DNA of 11,357 bases from GCA-016699105 sp036518915 (GCA_036518915.1 DATDME010000041.1:1-11357), one strand, 5' to 3'. Positions 1 through 7,045 are shown, counted from the first letter of the stretch. Numbers and translations are program-made. Notes: generated by a model not told the origin, from the letters alone.

Positions 1-107
1 TTCGCACCGATGATTCGGGTGATTCAGGATCGGTCGGACCGAGTAAGCTGTATCCGGTGATACAGCGAACGAGGAGTGATCGATCCTGAACTCACGAGCA
101 CGGTGAG
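1..107. other. Cluster of inverted repeats, possible structured RNA
   Basis: This gene-free stretch is packed with complementary segments. Positions 23-32 (TTCAGGATCG) pair perfectly with 81-90, and 19-22 with 92-95 across a one-base bulge, forming a 14-pair outer stem. Inside it, 47-54 and 59-66 form a perfect 8-bp hairpin with a four-base loop (CGGT). Further options are 30-34 with 38-42, 7-10 with 15-18, and 91-95 with 103-107; the last competes with the outer stem for the same bases. No tRNA, tmRNA, RNase P or SRP signature was recognised. The orientation is unknown. A T-rich run follows at 115-125 on the plus strand. It could be a small RNA, a regulatory leader or the remnant of a mobile element. 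Confidence 0.3.
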
Positions 108-213
108 GGCACACGTTTTGTTTTGGGATGGCTATAGTTCATGGCGTTTGTGTTTTCATAATGGCTTAAGCATAACAGGTATTAGGTTGGGTTGGTATTA
201 GGACTAGCCAGAT
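108..213. other. Intergenic stretch with a 9-bp direct repeat
   Basis: No gene is visible here. The base composition is less GC-rich than in the neighbouring genes. The 9-mer GGTATTAGG occurs twice, at 178-186 and 194-202, sixteen bases apart. No convincing promoter was found on either strand. Confidence 0.4.
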
Positions 214-247
214 ACAAAAATACCGGCCACAAGTAGCCGGTACTTTG
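214..247 (-). terminator. Rho-independent terminator of the atp operon
   Basis: On the minus strand a perfect 7-bp stem (TACCGGC, 242-236, with GCCGGTA, 227-221) encloses an 8-base loop and is followed at once by TTTTT (220-216). Flanking A/T bases can extend the stem. It lies about 20 nt past the atpC stop codon, where the operon should end. Confidence 0.9.
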
Positions 248-266
248 CCAAAATGGTACGAGTGAA

Positions 267-680
267 CTATCGCTCCCGGTGGTGCCGCCGCATCCGGGCC
301 ACGCCCAGCCGCACATTCGCGCGGTCGATCATGCCCTGGGCCTTCTCGAGCTCGACGCGGTCCTTGGCCTTGTCGCGCAGCTCTTTGGCGCGAGCCAGGG
401 CCTCCTCGATTTCATCTGCCAGCAGGTCGTCGGCATGGTCGGCCTCGTCGGCCAGCAGGCGCACGTGCTCCTTGGAGACCTCAAGCAGCCCGCCGTACGT
501 GGCAAACAATTGCTCCTGGCCGGAGACCGGTTTTATGACCACCGAGCCGGCCACCACCTGCGCCACGAATGGCTCGTGGTGAGGCAAAATGCCGATCTGG
601 CCGTTAGTCGTCGTGACGCGCAGCTCGTCCGCCTCGCCTGAGAACTTCACGCCACTTAATGTGAGCAGTTCAACTTTCAT
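267..680 (-). CDS. atpC: F-type ATP synthase epsilon subunit
   Basis: This is the epsilon subunit of the F1 central stalk, which couples gamma rotation to the c-ring and can inhibit hydrolysis through its C-terminal helices. The 137 residues match the usual length of about 130-140. The N-terminal beta-sandwich (about 1-85) carries the family motif around 27-37 (NGQIGILPHHEP). The C-terminal part (about 88-130) is a charged, Ala-rich helical hairpin ending in a basic tail. The ATG at 680-678 is chosen because AGGAAG precedes it, partly formed by the atpD stop codon nine bases upstream. It is the last gene of the operon, with the terminator just beyond. The identity is secure from both sequence and position. 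Confidence 0.97.
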   Translation of the reverse strand: MKVELLTLSGVKFSGEADELRVTTTNGQIGILPHHEPFVAQVVAGSVVIKPVSGQEQLFATYGGLLEVSKEHVRLLADEADHADDLLADEIEEALARAKELRDKAKDRVELEKAQGMIDRANVRLGVARMRRHHRER

Positions 681-689
681 GATCGCTTC

Positions 690-2084
690 CTAGTCTTGCT
701 TCTTTGCGCCGACTTCTTCAATCCCGCCCTTCATGTAGAAGGCCGATTCGTTGACGTCGTCGTGCTTGCCGTCCAAAATCTCGCGAATGCCCTTCACGGT
801 GTCCTCAAGCTTGACGTATTTGCCGGGCGTGTTGAGGAATTGTTCCGCCACGTGGAACGGCTGTGTTAGGAAGCGCTGGATCTTGCGGGCGCGGGCTACG
901 GTTAGTTTGTCTTCGTCAGACAGTTCATCCATACCCAAGATGGCGATAATGTCTTGCAAATCCTTGTAGCGCTGTAGAATACCCTGGGTATCGCGGGCAG
1001 TCTGGTAATGCGCCTCACCGACAATGGCGGGATCGACAATTGTGGAGCTACTCGCCAGCGGGTCGACCGCCGGGTACAGGCCAAGCTCGGTGAGCGCGCG
1101 GCTCAGGTACACCGTGGAGTCCAGGTGCGCGAACGTGGTGGCCGGGGCCGGGTCGGTCGGGTCGTCGGCCGGCACGTACACCGCCTGCATCGAGGTAATT
1201 GAGCCTTGTTTCGTGGAGGTGATGCGCTCTTGCAGTGAGCCCATTTCCTGCTGCAGGTTCGGCTGGTAACCCACGGCCGATGGCATGCGGCCCAATAGGG
1301 CCGAAACCTCGGCGCCCGCCTGCGTGAAGCGGAAGATGTTGTCAACAAACAGCAGCACGTCGCGGCCCTGGTCGCGGAAGCCCTCGGCCAAGGTCAGGCC
1401 GGTCAGGCCCACGCGCAGACGGGCGCCCGGCGGTTCGTTCATCTGGCCAAACACCAGCGCCGTTTGCTTGAGTACGCCTGATTCAGCCATTTCGTGGTAC
1501 AGGTCGTTGCCCTCGCGGGTGCGCTCGCCGACGCCGGCAAACACCGAGTTACCGGCGTGGAACTTGGCGATGTTGTTGATGAGCTCCTGAATCAGTACCG
1601 TCTTGCCCACGCCGGCGCCACCGAACAGGCCAACCTTACCGCCTTTTACGATTGGGCAGATGAGGTCGACGACTTTAATACCGGTTTCTAGAATTTCAAT
1701 CGTACCGGCTTGCTCTTCGAGCGTCGGGGGCTCACGGTGAATGGGGGAGAGCTGGATGTTCTTGGGGGCGTCCTGGCCGTCAATCGGCTCACCCACCACA
1801 TTGAACATGCGGCCCAAGGTGGCGTCACCCACCGGCACGCTAATGGCCGCGCCGGTTGAAGTAATTTTGGTGCCGCGGGCCAGACCGTCGGTCGAGCTGA
1901 GGGCCACAGCGCGCACGGTGGTTTCGCTTAAATGTTGGGCTACCTCAAAGGTGATGGTGCGGCCGTCGTGTTCCACGGTGAGGGCATCATAAATGGCGGG
2001 CAGCTGGCCGGCGTCAAACTCGGCGTCCACCACCACACCCACGACCTGGATGATCGTTCCTTGATGTTTGGTTGCAGTTGGCAT
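690..2084 (-). CDS. atpD: F-type ATP synthase beta subunit (catalytic)
   Basis: This is the catalytic subunit of F1, making ATP from ADP and phosphate at the alpha-beta interface. The 464 residues are full length. The Walker A motif GGAGVGKT is at 155-162, and the catalytic glutamate is Glu187 in GERTREGND. The Walker B strand LLFVDN (244-249) is followed by the FRFTQAG segment, and VGYQPNL carries the adenine-contacting tyrosine region near 273. The ATPase signature PAVDPLASSS is at 338-347 and the DELSDEDK torque-loop motif at 386-393. The segment before Walker A reads LICPIVKGGK rather than the commoner LLAPYxKGGK. The start is the ATG at 2084, with GGAG eight bases upstream. It follows atpG after 56 nt and is tightly joined to atpC. 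Confidence 0.99.
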   Translation of the reverse strand: MPTATKHQGTIIQVVGVVVDAEFDAGQLPAIYDALTVEHDGRTITFEVAQHLSETTVRAVALSSTDGLARGTKITSTGAAISVPVGDATLGRMFNVVGEPIDGQDAPKNIQLSPIHREPPTLEEQAGTIEILETGIKVVDLICPIVKGGKVGLFGGAGVGKTVLIQELINNIAKFHAGNSVFAGVGERTREGNDLYHEMAESGVLKQTALVFGQMNEPPGARLRVGLTGLTLAEGFRDQGRDVLLFVDNIFRFTQAGAEVSALLGRMPSAVGYQPNLQQEMGSLQERITSTKQGSITSMQAVYVPADDPTDPAPATTFAHLDSTVYLSRALTELGLYPAVDPLASSSTIVDPAIVGEAHYQTARDTQGILQRYKDLQDIIAILGMDELSDEDKLTVARARKIQRFLTQPFHVAEQFLNTPGKYVKLEDTVKGIREILDGKHDDVNESAFYMKGGIEEVGAKKQD

Positions 2085-2140
2085 TAATTAGTCTCCATAG
2101 TGTTTGCGATAGTGTGAGGGCAGGCAGATATCTCTAGTAC

Positions 2141-2998
2141 TCATGATGCGGTAATCGCCTCCGCACCGGCGCTAATCTCCGAAATCTGCTGCGTAATACC
2201 CGACTGGCGCTCGTTGTTGTAGACCAGCGTCAGGTCGGCAATGATATCATCGGCGTTTTCGGTGGCATTCATCATGGCCATCATGCGGGCGGCCTGCTCG
2301 CTGGCGCGGGCTTCCAAAATGGCCTGCGTGACCTCGGCTTCCAGCACGCGCCGCACCGCGAACTCCACGAGTTCTTCGGGCTCGGGTTCGGTGCTAGCTT
2401 CCGGCAGGGGCTGCAGGTCAGCTGGCAGCACCACGGGCAGCAGCTGCCGCACGGCTACCCGCTGAGTCACGGTCGACACAAACTCGGTGGTAATCACATG
2501 TACCACATCGACTTCGCCATCCGTAAAGAGCCGGATGGCTTCGGCGAGCACCGGCAAGGCGATGTCGGCCGCGGCGTCACCAGCTTCCACGTCGTAGGCG
2601 GCCAGCTGGTTGATGTTTTTGGCGCGGGCCACGTGGGCGGCGGCCCGGCGGCCAATCGCAATCGCCGAATGTTCGCCGCCCACCTCGTGGATGTGCCGGG
2701 CCAGTGCCCGAATGACGTTGGCGTTGTAACCACCGGCCAGGCCGCGGTCGCCGGCCACAAAGATGGTGAGCGCCCGCTTCACCGGCCGGCTCACAAATAG
2801 CGGGTGGGTGGCGGCGGCCGTTTGCGTACTGAATTGTTGGAGCAATGCGCGCGCCGCCGCCGTGTAGGCCTGCGGCTGCTGGGCCGCGACCTGTGCCCGG
2901 CGCAGCTTGCTGGCCGCCACCATCTGCATGGCTTTGGTGATCTGCCGGGTGTTTTTCACCGAGCGGATGCGCCGGTTAATGGTCTGCAGGCTCGCCAT
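2141..2998 (-). CDS. atpG: F-type ATP synthase gamma subunit
   Basis: This is the rotating central shaft of F1, a coiled coil inside the alpha3-beta3 hexamer. The 285 residues are a normal length. The N-terminal helix starts with the hallmark RRIRSVKNTRQITKAM (9-24). The Rossmann-like middle domain has GDRGLAGGYNAN (83-94), and the C-terminal helix holds the family signature around 240-280 (MMNATENADD, then LTLVYNNERQ and ITQQISEI). Residues 196-211 form an acidic Pro/Glu-rich insertion (PEASTEPEPEE) that looks like a surface loop. The start ATG at 2998 lies three bases after the atpA stop codon, and its SD (GGAGG, eleven bases upstream) lies inside the atpA 3' end, implying coupled translation. 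The stop is TGA directly after a canonical C-terminus. Confidence 0.98.
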   Translation of the reverse strand: MASLQTINRRIRSVKNTRQITKAMQMVAASKLRRAQVAAQQPQAYTAAARALLQQFSTQTAAATHPLFVSRPVKRALTIFVAGDRGLAGGYNANVIRALARHIHEVGGEHSAIAIGRRAAAHVARAKNINQLAAYDVEAGDAAADIALPVLAEAIRLFTDGEVDVVHVITTEFVSTVTQRVAVRQLLPVVLPADLQPLPEASTEPEPEELVEFAVRRVLEAEVTQAILEARASEQAARMMAMMNATENADDIIADLTLVYNNERQSGITQQISEISAGAEAITAS

Positions 2999-3001
2999 GG
3001 A

Positions 3002-4543
3002 CTATTTGGCCTCCGCGCTGCGATAGGTATCGGCCACCTTCTTCGCTACTTCCACAATTGTGTTAGTGACGTCTGCCTCGGGCTTAGCGCCCTCGTTCAA
3101 TTTAGTCATGAGCGGGCCATGATCTTTGTGCAGGCGCACGAGCAGTTCATGCACGGCCGGCGCGATGTTCTTTTGCACCAAGCCATCAAACGCACCCTTG
3201 GTAGCCGCGGTCAGCATTGCCACCTGCTCCGCCACACTGTACGGACTGTATTGCTTCTGCTTCAGGATTTCGGTCAGCAGACGGCCGCGGTCAATCCGCT
3301 GCTTGGTCTCTTCGTCAAGATCAGACGCAAACTGGCTGAAGGCCGCCAGCTCGCGGAACTGGGCCAGCTCCACCCGCAGCGAACCCGCCACACTCTTGGT
3401 GGCCTTGGTTTGAGCATCGCCGCCCACCCGGCTCACCGAGAGACCCACCGAGATGGCCGGCCGGATGCCCTGGAAGAACAAGTCCGATTCCATGAAAATC
3501 TGACCGTCGGTAATTGAGATGACGTTCGTGGGGATGTAGGCCGAGATATCGCCGGCCTGGGTTTCAATGATGGGCAAGGCGGTTAGCGAACCGGCCCCCA
3601 GCTCATCGCTGAGCTTGGCCGAACGCTCCAGCAGCCGCGAGTGCAGGTAGAATACATCGCCGGGGTAGGCCTCGCGGCCCGGCGGCCGGCGCAGCAGCAA
3701 CGACACCTGGCGGTAGGCCACGGCGTGTTTACTCAAGTCGTCGTAAATAATGAGCGCGTGCTGCTTGTTATCGCGGAAGTACTCGCCCATGGCGGTGCCG
3801 GCGTACGGCGCTAGGTACAGTAGGGCCGCCGGATCGCTCGGGGAGGTGGCCACCACAATGGTTTGTTCCATCACGCCCTCTTGCTTGAGGCGTTCCACCA
3901 GGGCCGCCACTTTGCTGAGCTTTTGGCCAATTGCCACATACACGTTCACGACGCCGGTCTTTTGCTTGTGCTGGTTGAGCATGGTGTCGACCGCGATGGC
4001 GGTTTTGCCGGTTTGGCGGTCGCCAATGATCAGCTCGCGCTGGCCGCGGCCAATCGGCACCATGGCGTCAATGGCGGCCAAACCGGTGGCCAGCGGCTCG
4101 TGCACGTGCTTGCGCTGCATGACGCCCGGCGCCGGCCGCTCAATCAGGCCACGCTCCTTAGCTTTGATTTCGCCGAGGCCATCCAACGGCCGGCCCAGCG
4201 GGTCAACCACCCGGCCCAACAGTTCTGGGCCCACTGGCACGTCGAGCACGCGGCCCGAAAGCTTAACCTTGGCGCCGGCGCGCACGCCAGTCTCACTGTC
4301 CAAGAGGACCGCGCCAATTTCATCTTCGTTCAAGTTGAGTGCGAAGGCGCGGGCCACGCCGCCGCCGTCCGTCTCAATTTCCAGGACCTCGCTGTAGCCG
4401 GCGCCGCGCAGGCCGTAAATCCACACCACGCCGTCACCCACGCGGGTGATCACGCCCGATTCGCGCAAATCATCACGCGCCTTCAGGCCCTCAATCGCCG
4501 CCTCGAGCTCGCGGCTCAGTTCTTTAACGTTTAAGTCACTCAT
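3002..4543 (-). CDS. atpA: F-type ATP synthase alpha subunit
   Basis: This is the non-catalytic nucleotide-binding partner of beta in F1; it supplies the arginine finger. It is 513 residues, full length. The Walker A motif GDRQTGKT is at 174-181, the Walker B strand ALIIYDDLS near 263-271, and the signature PAISVGLSVS at 362-371, followed by the arginine finger Arg372. The N-terminal helix (1-23) is the part that docks on delta. The reading frame is open upstream to 4636, but the ATG at 4543 is preceded by AAGGAG six bases away. The longer form would overlap the end of atpH and add a non-homologous Arg/Trp-rich stretch, so the shorter start is chosen. There are ten bases between the atpH stop and this start. 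Confidence 0.99.
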   Translation of the reverse strand: MSDLNVKELSRELEAAIEGLKARDDLRESGVITRVGDGVVWIYGLRGAGYSEVLEIETDGGGVARAFALNLNEDEIGAVLLDSETGVRAGAKVKLSGRVLDVPVGPELLGRVVDPLGRPLDGLGEIKAKERGLIERPAPGVMQRKHVHEPLATGLAAIDAMVPIGRGQRELIIGDRQTGKTAIAVDTMLNQHKQKTGVVNVYVAIGQKLSKVAALVERLKQEGVMEQTIVVATSPSDPAALLYLAPYAGTAMGEYFRDNKQHALIIYDDLSKHAVAYRQVSLLLRRPPGREAYPGDVFYLHSRLLERSAKLSDELGAGSLTALPIIETQAGDISAYIPTNVISITDGQIFMESDLFFQGIRPAISVGLSVSRVGGDAQTKATKSVAGSLRVELAQFRELAAFSQFASDLDEETKQRIDRGRLLTEILKQKQYSPYSVAEQVAMLTAATKGAFDGLVQKNIAPAVHELLVRLHKDHGPLMTKLNEGAKPEADVTNTIVEVAKKVADTYRSAEAK

Positions 4544-4553
4544 TCTAATCTCC

Positions 4554-4943
4554 TTACGCGCCTTCCGTGGCGCGGTCCACATAGCGGGCCAGTTTCGTTC
4601 GCACCGATGTATCCATGATGCCGCCCGGCGTTTCAATCACCGCGCCGCCAATGAGAGCGGGGTCAACGCTGGTACTCAGCTCCAGCTGATGTGCGCCGGT
4701 CAGTGCCTTGAGCTTGTGCTCAATTTTTGCGCGGGCCGATTGGGCCAGCGGCCGGGCTGCCGTTACCTCAACCGTGAGGTAACCATTCCGCGCCAGGACG
4801 GCCGCCACGTCGCGGGCCAGATATTGAGCCTGACGCTGGCGGCCGTTGGCCACCAGCCAGGCTGCCGCCGACCGCACCGCCGCCTGGCGGCCGTCCCGCA
4901 ACGACTTAGCCAATTCCTGAGCGACCTGTAGGCGGCTGGCCAT
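4554..4943 (-). CDS. atpH: F-type ATP synthase delta subunit, short form
   Basis: This is the delta subunit of the peripheral stalk, linking the top of F1 to subunit b. The C-terminal half is recognisable: the ARPLAQSARAKIE segment (63-75) and then VDPALIGGAVIETPGG (93-108) with IMDTSVRTKLARY (109-121), the family's most conserved block. The whole protein is only 129 residues against roughly 175-180 in most bacteria. The loss is in the N-terminal helical domain that binds alpha, which here spans only about 55 residues. The start ATG at 4943 has GGAGGG nine bases upstream, inside the end of atpF, and lies two bases past the atpF stop, so the short N-terminus is not an obvious mis-start. In-frame extension upstream would run deep into atpF. 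Confidence 0.93.
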   Translation of the reverse strand: MASRLQVAQELAKSLRDGRQAAVRSAAAWLVANGRQRQAQYLARDVAAVLARNGYLTVEVTAARPLAQSARAKIEHKLKALTGAHQLELSTSVDPALIGGAVIETPGGIMDTSVRTKLARYVDRATEGA

Positions 4944-4945
4944 GG

Positions 4946-5488
4946 CTACTTGCCCTCCAGGGTGCGGCCAATTAGCTGGCTATCATGATGCTCATCAAGT
5001 TTTTCGCCCAGCACCGCCTCGGTGGCCGAAGCCACCAATTTAGCGGTTTCCGTTTTGAGCTCTTTACGGGCCGCCAGGACGTCACGCGCCAGCTGCTCGC
5101 GCGCCTCTGTGACAATTCGCTCGGCCTGCTCGCCAGCCTTGGCGCGGGCGGCGTCGAGCTGGGCGCTGGCGTCGGCCTTGGCCGCGGCCAGCACTTCGTC
5201 GGCCGACTGGCGCGCTTCGGCCAGCACCTGCTGCGCTTGGTTGCGCGCCTCGTCGAGCTTGGCGGCGGCTTCACGCTCCTGGCGGCTGGCGGCTTCCAGC
5301 TCGTCTTTTTTAGCGTCCAGCGCCTTCACGAGCGACGGATAGACAAACCGGCCGAGCACCCAAGCCACCACCAAGAAGGCCAAGGCATTCAAAATGAGCG
5401 CCTGCCAGTTGAGCCCGAGGGCGGTAAACAGGGCGCCAAACCCGCCGCTGCTCGTTGTCTCTTCCGCCATTAAGAAATGAAATACCAT
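4946..5488 (-). CDS. atpF: F-type ATP synthase subunit b (peripheral stalk)
   Basis: Subunit b forms the peripheral stalk of Fo, anchoring the stator. It is 180 residues. One membrane helix lies at about 28-47 (ALILNALAFLVVAWVLGRF), preceded by the typical LGLNW. After a short conserved YPSLVKALDAK hinge (50-60) comes a long Ala/Glu/Lys/Arg-rich coiled coil to about residue 155. The C-terminus (about 156-180) probably contacts delta. The ATG at 5488 is preferred because AGGA lies seven bases upstream; the in-frame ATG at 5470 lacks an SD. The gene sits 20 nt after atpE and 2 nt before atpH. There is a single b gene, with no b' copy. Confidence 0.97.
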   Translation of the reverse strand: MVFHFLMAEETTSSGGFGALFTALGLNWQALILNALAFLVVAWVLGRFVYPSLVKALDAKKDELEAASRQEREAAAKLDEARNQAQQVLAEARQSADEVLAAAKADASAQLDAARAKAGEQAERIVTEAREQLARDVLAARKELKTETAKLVASATEAVLGEKLDEHHDSQLIGRTLEGK

Positions 5489-5508
5489 ACTTATATCCTA
5501 GGGTCGCC

Positions 5509-5724
5509 TTACTTAAGGAATTTGATGATCAGGGCGACCACCAAGCCAATAATGGCCAGTGCGTCCACGAAACCCATGGCCAAGATCATCATGGTGCGGA
5601 TCTTGCCGAGCGCGTCGGGGTTGCGGCCCACGGCGCCAACTGCCGCAGCGCCCACCAGGCCGAGGCCCACCGCGGCCAAGCCGCCAGCGATCGAGTATGT
5701 TAAACCAAATGCGAGGGAATCCAT
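5509..5724 (-). CDS. atpE: F-type ATP synthase c subunit, proton-type
   Basis: This 71-residue hairpin protein oligomerises into the membrane rotor ring. Helix 1 (about 8-32) is Gly/Ala-rich, the polar loop is GRNPD (33-37), and helix 2 (about 44-68) carries the ion-binding acid, Asp54 in GFVDALAII. Aligned by eye on the RxP loop to Na+-type rings, the Gln of helix 1 is replaced by Leu21, and the Ser/Thr next to the acid by Ala55-Leu56. The site therefore looks proton-specific. The start has a strong SD (AGGAAGGA) in an A-rich context. A 104-nt gap, unusually long for this operon, separates it from atpB. Confidence 0.97.
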   Translation of the reverse strand: MDSLAFGLTYSIAGGLAAVGLGLVGAAAVGAVGRNPDALGKIRTMMILAMGFVDALAIIGLVVALIIKFLK

Positions 5725-5828
5725 TTTGTTCCTTCCTGTTAATATTTGCTATTGGTGCGAAGTAACTGAGCTTGTGAAACGTGCTCAGGCTGAGCCGCTG
5801 CCGGCCGGACCTGGACGCGTTCCGCCGC
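5725..5828 (-). promoter_or_regulatory. atpB-atpE intercistronic region
   Basis: This 104-nt untranslated spacer lies in an otherwise compact operon. The half nearest atpB is GC-rich and contains a small hairpin (5783-5787 with 5791-5795). The half nearest atpE is A/T-rich (GCAAATATTAACAGGAAGG on the minus strand) and ends in a strong SD. In Escherichia coli the same spacer boosts translation of subunit c, which is needed in many copies. A similar role here is inferred from position and composition only. No clear internal promoter was seen. Confidence 0.4.
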
Positions 5829-6632
5829 TTACGTCACCGGCACCGCCTTATCCTCCGGCAGTCCCACCGCGGCCTCCTCGCCATCGTCATGATGACTGAC
5901 GCCTAGTGACACAAACACGCAGGTAAGCATAAAGAAAACATAGGCTTGAATCGCCCCCACAAAAATTTCCAGGAACATAAATGGCGGCAGCGCCAGCGGC
6001 GCGGCCCAGGCGGTAATAAAGCCCATCACGGCTAGCAGTACCTCGCCGCCAAAAATATTGCCAAACAACCGCATGGCCAGGGCAATCAGCCGCGAAAATT
6101 CCGCGATAATTTCCAGGAAGCCCTCAAAAAACTTCATCGGCTTGGTGAACGGGTTAGCAATGTACCGGCCAATGTTGCCAAAGAACCCGTGCGTGCGGAT
6201 GGCCCACATTTGCGCGGTAATCATGGTGATAAGCGCCAGCGCGGCCGTAAAGTTCAAATCCGACGCCAAGCCGCGGAACAGCGGCTCGCCGTGCCAGGTC
6301 AGCGGACCCACCACCGGCAGCAGCCCAAACCAGTTGTTCAGGCAAATCACAAAAAACATTGTGATGGCCAGCGGCGCCAGCTTAACAGCCATTTCCCGGC
6401 TGCCCAACACATCGGCCGCGGTGTTCAGTAATGACTCAAACAGCCACAGTACCGCCACCGAAAAGCGGTTATGCTGGCCCGAGCGCACCCGCCCCACCGT
6501 GTAAAACAGCGCCCACACCACCACCGCCGTGCCAAGCAGGCCCAGCAACATGGAATTGGTCACGTGAATGGGACCGACATCAAACAGATGTTCCGCAACC
6601 AAACTAACTTGGGGGCCGGCGGCCAGGAGCAT
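5829..6632 (-). CDS. atpB: F-type ATP synthase subunit a
   Basis: Subunit a is the stator channel protein that passes protons to and from the c-ring. It is 267 residues with about five membrane segments (roughly 28-46, 86-108, 127-146, 182-208 and 214-245). The essential arginine is Arg188 in AMRLFGNIFGGE, and Gln229 in GAIQAYVF matches the conserved glutamine of the last helix. Other family hallmarks are LNNWFGLLP (98-106) and FFGNIGRYIANPF (150-162). The C-terminus adds an acidic tail (SHHDDGEE and onward). The ATG at 6632 abuts the stop of the preceding gene (TAA then ATG), with AGGA nine bases upstream inside that gene, implying coupled translation. Confidence 0.98.
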   Translation of the reverse strand: MLLAAGPQVSLVAEHLFDVGPIHVTNSMLLGLLGTAVVVWALFYTVGRVRSGQHNRFSVAVLWLFESLLNTAADVLGSREMAVKLAPLAITMFFVICLNNWFGLLPVVGPLTWHGEPLFRGLASDLNFTAALALITMITAQMWAIRTHGFFGNIGRYIANPFTKPMKFFEGFLEIIAEFSRLIALAMRLFGNIFGGEVLLAVMGFITAWAAPLALPPFMFLEIFVGAIQAYVFFMLTCVFVSLGVSHHDDGEEAAVGLPEDKAVPVT

Positions 6633-6851
6633 TTACTCGGATCCTTTTAGTTGACGTTTGACGAGCCAGATGGAAATACTCAGTCCCACCGCCGCGGCCA
6701 GCAGCGTCAGCCACGGCTTGGTGCCCCAATGCAGGTCAGCCCACAGGCCGCCGGCCACGGTGATGGTCGGGGGAGTGAACATCCGCCAGGTGGTGTCAGC
6801 CATGCTCCACAGCAAGCGACTGACGCTTTGTTCGCGGTTTCGTTCGCCCAT
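6633..6851 (-). CDS. AtpZ/AtpI-like small membrane protein
   Basis: This 72-residue protein comes immediately before atpB and ends on the stop codon that touches the atpB start. It has two hydrophobic segments (about 26-38 and 46-62) separated by GLWADLHWGTKPW, and ends in WLVKRQLKGSE. This two-helix layout, with a Gly-rich first helix, an aspartate, then GT-x-PW, resembles the AtpZ/AtpI-like proteins that head many atp operons and are linked to c-ring assembly or Mg2+ handling. The assignment rests on pattern and position. The frame is open upstream to 7100, but that part crosses the neighbouring terminator, so the ATG at 6851 is chosen. It lacks a good SD. A second ATG at 6803 is possible, but its GGAG is too close. 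Confidence 0.75.
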   Translation of the reverse strand: MGERNREQSVSRLLWSMADTTWRMFTPPTITVAGGLWADLHWGTKPWLTLLAAAVGLSISIWLVKRQLKGSE

Positions 6852-6912
6852 CGAGGGTACGTTACCAAGAAAATGGGAATCAGGCAAATCTAAGGAGGCG
6901 CGACATAAATTA

Positions 6913-6959
6913 CGTTTTTGTGGTACAATACTGTGCTTTTTCTCGGCCAAACAAAAACG
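6913..6959. repeat. Perfect 9-bp inverted repeat around the atp promoter
   Basis: CGTTTTTGT (6913-6921) and ACAAAAACG (6951-6959) are exact reverse complements with 29 bp between them. The arms cover the predicted -35 box on one side and the start of the transcript on the other. It could be an operator. However, the right arm is also the T-run of the neighbouring terminator, so part of the symmetry may be incidental. Confidence 0.5.
6925..6954 (-). promoter_or_regulatory. Predicted promoter of the atp operon
   Basis: On the minus strand, TTGTTT (6954-6949) and TATTGT (6930-6925) are 18 bp apart, giving a start of transcription near 6918 and a leader of about 67 nt to the AtpZ-like gene. Both boxes are only partial matches to consensus. 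The site is the only sizeable non-coding gap upstream of the operon and directly follows the terminator of the preceding gene. Confidence 0.45.
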
Positions 6960-7032
6960 CCACCTGAATATCCAAGCGACTTGGGTGCTCGGGTGGCGGC
7001 CCACCGCCGCGCGTCGGTGCGCGGCGGTGGGC
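6951..7032 (-). terminator. Double-hairpin terminator after the 169-aa gene
   Basis: Fourteen bases past the stop codon, the minus strand forms a perfect 14-bp stem (7032-7019 with 7012-6999) closed by a short loop. Directly next to it is a 7-bp stem (6998-6992 with 6964-6958) enclosing a small hairpin (6984-6980 with 6976-6972) and followed at once by TTTTT (6957-6953). The second stem plus T-run is a credible rho-independent terminator. The first, very stable stem may stack on it or protect the mRNA end. Confidence 0.75.
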
Positions 7033-7045
7033 AACCTGGATGGGG

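Noticed and set aside
2804..4534. Long plus-strand frames opposite atpA and atpG
   Set aside because: They are mirror frames of two highly conserved ATP synthase genes, a common effect of GC-rich codon use. Their products show no recognisable fold.
4544..4636. In-frame upstream extension of atpA
   Set aside because: The extension overlaps the atpH coding end, lacks homology, and has a worse start than the ATG at 4543 with AAGGAG.
6891..6906. Perfect plus-strand SD (TAAGGAGG)
   Set aside because: There is no ATG, GTG or TTG at a suitable distance and no coding frame follows on the plus strand.
6921..6929. Extended -10 box on the plus strand (TGGTACAAT)
   Set aside because: No matching -35 box and no plus-strand gene follow. 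It overlaps the predicted minus-strand promoter. An antisense RNA to the 169-aa gene is possible but unsupported.
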